Shown one piece after another: positions 7,628 to 10,340 of a stretch of DNA of 10,340 nucleotides. This stretch comes from Cephalothrix simula (lineage: Eukaryota > Nemertea > Palaeonemertea > Archinemertea > Cephalotrichidae). The DNA lies in NCBI GenBank assembly GCA_035591015.1, contig JAXIUW010227396.1:1-10340 (forward strand). Direction: 5' to 3'. The position numbers and the translations under genes are program-made. Each line of letters opens with the position of its first letter. Positions within the stretch are counted from its first letter, which is position 1. The notes beneath the pieces are model-generated. The model searched no databases. It worked only from the letters and a program-made list of their open reading frames with translations, and was not told where the DNA came from.

Positions 7628-7997
7628 AACTAGGTAATTTTAAATTTTAAATAAATATTGAAATTCTTTTCATTATATTTTATATTTATATTTTTATATT
7701 ATATTTAATTCTAAATTAATTTGATTCCAAAATTAAAAGGCTCTCAACATTCGGTAAGTATGCATGCCTCATACAAAAATAGGTTTTAAATGCAACTAAA
7801 ATGTTTAGATATGGTAATTGTTTTGTTGACAATAGATAGGAATGATATATCCATATACATCGAGTCAAAATTAAAAATCTCTGAAAGCCACAAAATTCGG
7901 CAGAAGCATCATTACTAATGGCATACCTAACAAGCATGAATATGCTTAAATAGCTGTGCATAAAAATAATTGATAAATAAGTTTAGTTTTTCTTCTT

Positions 7998-8017
7998 AGT
8001 ATAATCTATACTTTCAG
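7998..8017 (+). promoter_or_regulatory. 3' splice site of terminal exon C
   Basis: ATAATCTATACTTTCAG is a moderately pyrimidine-rich tract with a canonical TTTCAG. It sets the exon start at V-K, in register with exons A and B. Confidence 0.8.
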
Positions 8018-8458
8018 GTTAAACATGGAATAAATGGTTGGTTAGCTTGGATGCTATTTATGAAACGTCCAAAAACTACATTAACATGGAAGACATTGAA
8101 TAAAAGTGATTTAGTGGAAAAAATAGATTTAGCTCAACATTCCTCAAAAAGTTTAATGGCTAACGTTTTGGATTTAGATGATGATGCAAGCATGCAAGGA
8201 AGTTATAATATAAAACTAGATGATGATGGACATATACATAAAATTATGCATGAAATATGTGCAGAGGTAAAATTCATTGCAGATTCAGTAAAATCATCTT
8301 CTATAACTGACGATATAAAACATGACTGGAGATTTGCAGCACAGGTAATCGACAGACTCTGTTTGGTTGTTTTTTGCGTAATTACAAGTCTTGCTACTTT
8401 AGCAATCATGCTCTCAGCTCCACATATTTTAGGAACAGCGACTAAGCACACATTTTGA
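8018..8458 (+). CDS. nAChR alpha7-like subunit, alternative terminal exon C
   Basis: Partial CDS: 146 residues, the most divergent of the three. Residues 1-18 (VKHGINGWLAWMLFMKRP) align without gaps to A and B, but Cys6, Arg14 and the Gly after KRP are replaced (Asn, Phe, Lys). SSKSLMANVLDLDDD begins at residue 42, exactly as in A and B. The MA region (about 72-102) reads EICAEVKFIADSVKS and has lost the KELR core. DWRFAAQVIDRL lies at 103-114 and TM4 about 114-135 ends SAPH; the tail is ILGTATKHTF. The frame is intact and the functional motifs are kept, so it looks like a working exon. The exon start is set by the acceptor at 8017; the ATG at 8051 is internal. Confidence 0.88.
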   Translation, partial: VKHGINGWLAWMLFMKRPKTTLTWKTLNKSDLVEKIDLAQHSSKSLMANVLDLDDDASMQGSYNIKLDDDGHIHKIMHEICAEVKFIADSVKSSSITDDIKHDWRFAAQVIDRLCLVVFCVITSLATLAIMLSAPHILGTATKHTF

Positions 8459-8466
8459 TCATTAGT

Positions 8467-8472
8467 ATTAAA
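8467..8472 (+). terminator. Possible polyadenylation signal after exon C
   Basis: ATTAAA, the commonest variant hexamer, starts 9 bases after the exon C stop. Another ATTAAA lies at 8593-8598 and a canonical AATAAA at 8980-8985. Which is used cannot be told from sequence. Confidence 0.35.
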
Positions 8473-8835
8473 ATGCAATGATACTGCAGTTATATCAAAT
8501 TATTTTAGTACCTTTACTTTAAAATAACTAGCATGCAAAAGACATAGCATTTGTTGTTAATTATTCTGTGAAGATCACAACGAAATATTATAATTAAATA
8601 ATGCTGAATCCGATTCCTGATTTCACAGGAGATTATAAGAATAACTTGTACATTTTATAACAGGAAATTATTTTAGAATACCTTGTGCATAACAGAAGAT
8701 TATTTAATTATAACTGACAAAATTGAAAAATATAAGGACAGGGCAAAATTTTTATATCAAGTTCAGAATTACAAATGCTTATTTTTAAGCTGAAACCATA
8801 AATTAAGCATTTAAGCTGCTGCTTTCTGAATACAG

Positions 8836-8888
8836 TATTGCGTAGTTTATTTATTTATTTATTTATTTAATTTATTGAAATACGCAAT
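8836..8888. repeat. (TTTA)6 microsatellite inside a short inverted repeat
   Basis: ATTGCGTA (8837-8844) and TACGCAAT (8881-8888) are perfect inverted copies flanking (TTTA)6 at 8846-8869. GCGTAGTTTATTT at 8840-8852 recurs directly at 8904-8916. Confidence 0.7.
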
Positions 8889-9294
8889 GTTAAAAATGTT
8901 GAAGCGTAGTTTATTTGTTTATAAAACATTAAATATCTGTGTTAAAAAATTGAAGGCCTATGTTCACATTATACTTTGTAATAAAGAAAAATTAAGATTA
9001 ATATACATGTGAAATATTTTGAAAATGAAAACATTTGTTATCTTTTTTTAAAATCACTGTAAATACAATTTTCTAATAGAATCTCTACTATTTCAAGAGA
9101 ATATCAATTCCTCACCATGCATTTCTGTAATGCATGCCTATATTTAAAGTATTCAGCCTCAGGAAATTGATACAAAGTCATACCTTTTATGAATCCATAA
9201 CTTAATAATAGTAAGTGATAATATTAGGTTTAAAGTTTTTTTACACTTTGATGATATATTTTTTTCTAATATCTATAAATGATATAAATTACTT

Positions 9295-9318
9295 GAACAT
9301 ATATTTGAACATATATTT
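9295..9318. repeat. Tandem 12-nt duplication
   Basis: GAACATATATTT occurs twice back to back without mismatch, consistent with a recent slippage event. Confidence 0.7.
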
Positions 9319-9719
9319 TTTTCACTTAGAAGATAATATATTGTTTTTAGTAATTCAAAACACAAATAGTGATAAACAATATGGTTACTAATCAATATTT
9401 TGCAAAAAATGGTAACATCTTTTAGTATTATTTTATATACAGTACATGTAGTAGGTATTTTAATACAATGTATAAATGATTTTTATAAATGAAGAGCATT
9501 AATATTAAAATTACAATGTACATGCAAATAAACAAAGGTGCATATTTTTTATTATCAATCAACCTTCTTTGTTGTAGCTTTTGTTTCCTATCTACATACA
9601 CATTAAATTAGCTTCTTATAACCCTTTCCACTACTTTTACTCTGTAAAAACACCCTATCATATAGTGAGATGACTGTGTTTTTAATGTTAAAATTCCCAT
9701 ATATTTCTGAAAAATATCA

Positions 9720-10043
9720 ATTTTTGTGGCCGTGAGTGGCCATTTTGGATATTACATTTTTGAAAAAAGTTGCAAATCATAATTTTGACTTCCTTAAAAG
9801 TCCAATACCGACTTTGGAGGACACGGAAATATCGATTGATTTTTAATAAATTCCCGGGACGAGGTCACATCTAGCGATTTTTCGCAAGTATGATCATGCA
9901 ACTTAGAAAAAACTGCCAACTTTGCAAAAAGTTGTAAATATTTGTGATTTTTTTCAAGAAAATATAGAAATAAAAAACAACCTTTGAAATAAATATCAAG
10001 ATCTGAAATGCAGGGTGTGTAAACATGAGATAATCAACCATGA
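9720..10043. other. Repeat-like sequence, unidentified
   Basis: Base composition changes here, with GTGGCCGTGAGTGGCCATTT near 9726 and CCCGGGACGAGGTCAC near 9853. AAAAAAGTTGCAAAT (9764-9778) and a similar AAAAAGTTGTAAAT near 9925 hint at internal duplication. It abuts the LINE fragment on its right and may be part of that insertion. The minus-strand open frame 9871-10080 is a low-complexity hydrophobic reading and not a gene. Confidence 0.35.
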
Positions 10044-10340
10044 AAACAAGTCCTAGAAACTTACAAAGTCCTTCATCCAACTAATGAAAATAGTTACTAC
10101 AAAATGACACAATAAGGAGGACATGATCAAACTAAAAAGCACTTCAATAAAGATAATGAAATTAATGGAAAAACTAGAAAAATCAAAAGGCACATCCCCC
10201 TCGTAAGAGATGTGGAGAAAGTACAAAAAGAAGAAAAAGTACCGATAGAAAATTATCCTTAGAAACCGTATTGAACTATTTGTTGAGTCAAACAAGTTGT
10301 TGAAAGAGAATCAGGCTGCCTATCGTAAAGGCTACAGCAC
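10044..10340 (+). pseudogene. LINE reverse transcriptase fragment, runs off right edge
   Basis: Two frames carry successive pieces of a non-LTR RT. Frame 1 (10044-10259, with a TAA at 10113) reads GGHDQTKKHFNKDN, like the GPD-x-I block, and ends VPIENYP, like the NYRPI-S-L block. Frame 2 (10249-10340) reads LRNRIELFVESNKLLKENQA and AAYRKGYST, matching the common LL...NQAGFRKGRST block of Jockey/CR1-like RTs. About a dozen codons expected between the NYRPI and R-R-I blocks are missing, so there is a small deletion with a frame change. The catalytic YADD box would lie to the right of the window. It differs from the left LINE in orientation and type. Confidence 0.7.

Larger units (their letters stand above)
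7333..8017 (+). other. Exon B 3' flank / spacer to exon C
   Basis: AT-rich, with no gene. The 81-codon open frame on the minus strand (7716-7961) is unremarkable and unsupported. Possible polyadenylation hexamers and an 11-bp hairpin lie in the first 300 bases. Confidence 0.6.
5776..8458 (+). repeat. Tandem array of three homologous terminal exons
   Basis: Exons A, B and C share their acceptor position, codon phase, first 56 aligned residues without gaps, MA helix and TM4, and each has a stop codon. They differ in loop length after residue 56, MA charge and tail. Spacers of 648 (A-B) and 685 (B-C) bases show no homology that I can see, so the duplications are old. Stops in every copy mean only one can be read per mRNA. 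Confidence 0.85.
8459..9719 (+). other. AT-rich downstream flank
   Basis: I found no fourth exon copy and no supportable gene. The stretch contains a TTTA microsatellite, a short tandem duplication near 9295 and many A/T runs. It is probably 3' UTR, then intergenic sequence. Confidence 0.55.

Noticed and set aside
8203-8478. 91-codon minus-strand frame across exon C
   Set aside because: Antisense shadow of the receptor exon, with no homology or splice context of its own. The same applies to 6885-7067 opposite exon B.
9871-10295. Two minus-strand hydrophobic frames (9871-10080, 10053-10295) resembling membrane proteins
   Set aside because: Phe/Ile-rich readings of A-rich DNA; the second is antisense to the plus-strand LINE RT fragment.
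1-10340. CRISPR array, bacterial operon or tRNA/rRNA gene
   Set aside because: No regularly spaced repeats, no prokaryotic gene organisation and no recognisable tRNA or rRNA fold; everything points to animal nuclear DNA.

Overview
This is AT-rich, intron- and transposon-laden DNA from an invertebrate animal, most likely an arthropod. The signs are split coding exons with GT/AG splice signals and polyadenylation hexamers, fossils of two LINE families, and exon sequences that look like the insect alpha5/6/7 (vertebrate alpha7-like) group of nicotinic acetylcholine receptor (nAChR) subunits. The exact taxon cannot be read from the window.

The centre of interest is 5776-8458 (+). Three homologous 3'-terminal coding exons stand in tandem (A 5776-6240, B 6889-7332, C 8018-8458), about 650-690 bases apart. 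Each has a splice acceptor, begins at the same codon phase with V-(R/K), and encodes the same part of an nAChR subunit: the M3-M4 cytoplasmic loop, the amphipathic MA helix, TM4 and a short extracellular tail. Each ends in its own stop codon followed by a possible polyadenylation hexamer. No ligand-binding domain or TM1-TM3 exon is visible between or just before them. The simplest reading is one receptor gene whose upstream exons lie to the left, outside the window, and whose mRNA takes one of three mutually exclusive last exons. That would give receptors with different cytoplasmic loops, MA helices, TM4 segments and C-tails on a shared ligand-binding and pore core.

Layout: 1-334, non-coding, unidentified. 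335-1780 (-), a decayed LINE of the R2/NeSL-like type with an internal deletion of most of its reverse transcriptase. 1781-2665, AT-rich with one two-stem hairpin and a promoter-like patch. 2666-4737, a palindromic non-autonomous DNA element about 2.07 kb long with long inverted arms and TA flanks. 4738-5775, non-coding, probably intron, with one possible mini-exon. 5776-8458, the terminal-exon array. 8459-9719, AT-rich downstream sequence with simple repeats. 9720-10043, repeat-like sequence. 10044-10340 (+), a fragment of a second, Jockey/CR1-like LINE reverse transcriptase running off the right edge.

If the receptor gene does start left of the window, the LINE fossil and the palindromic element sit inside one of its introns, and the array is its 3' end.
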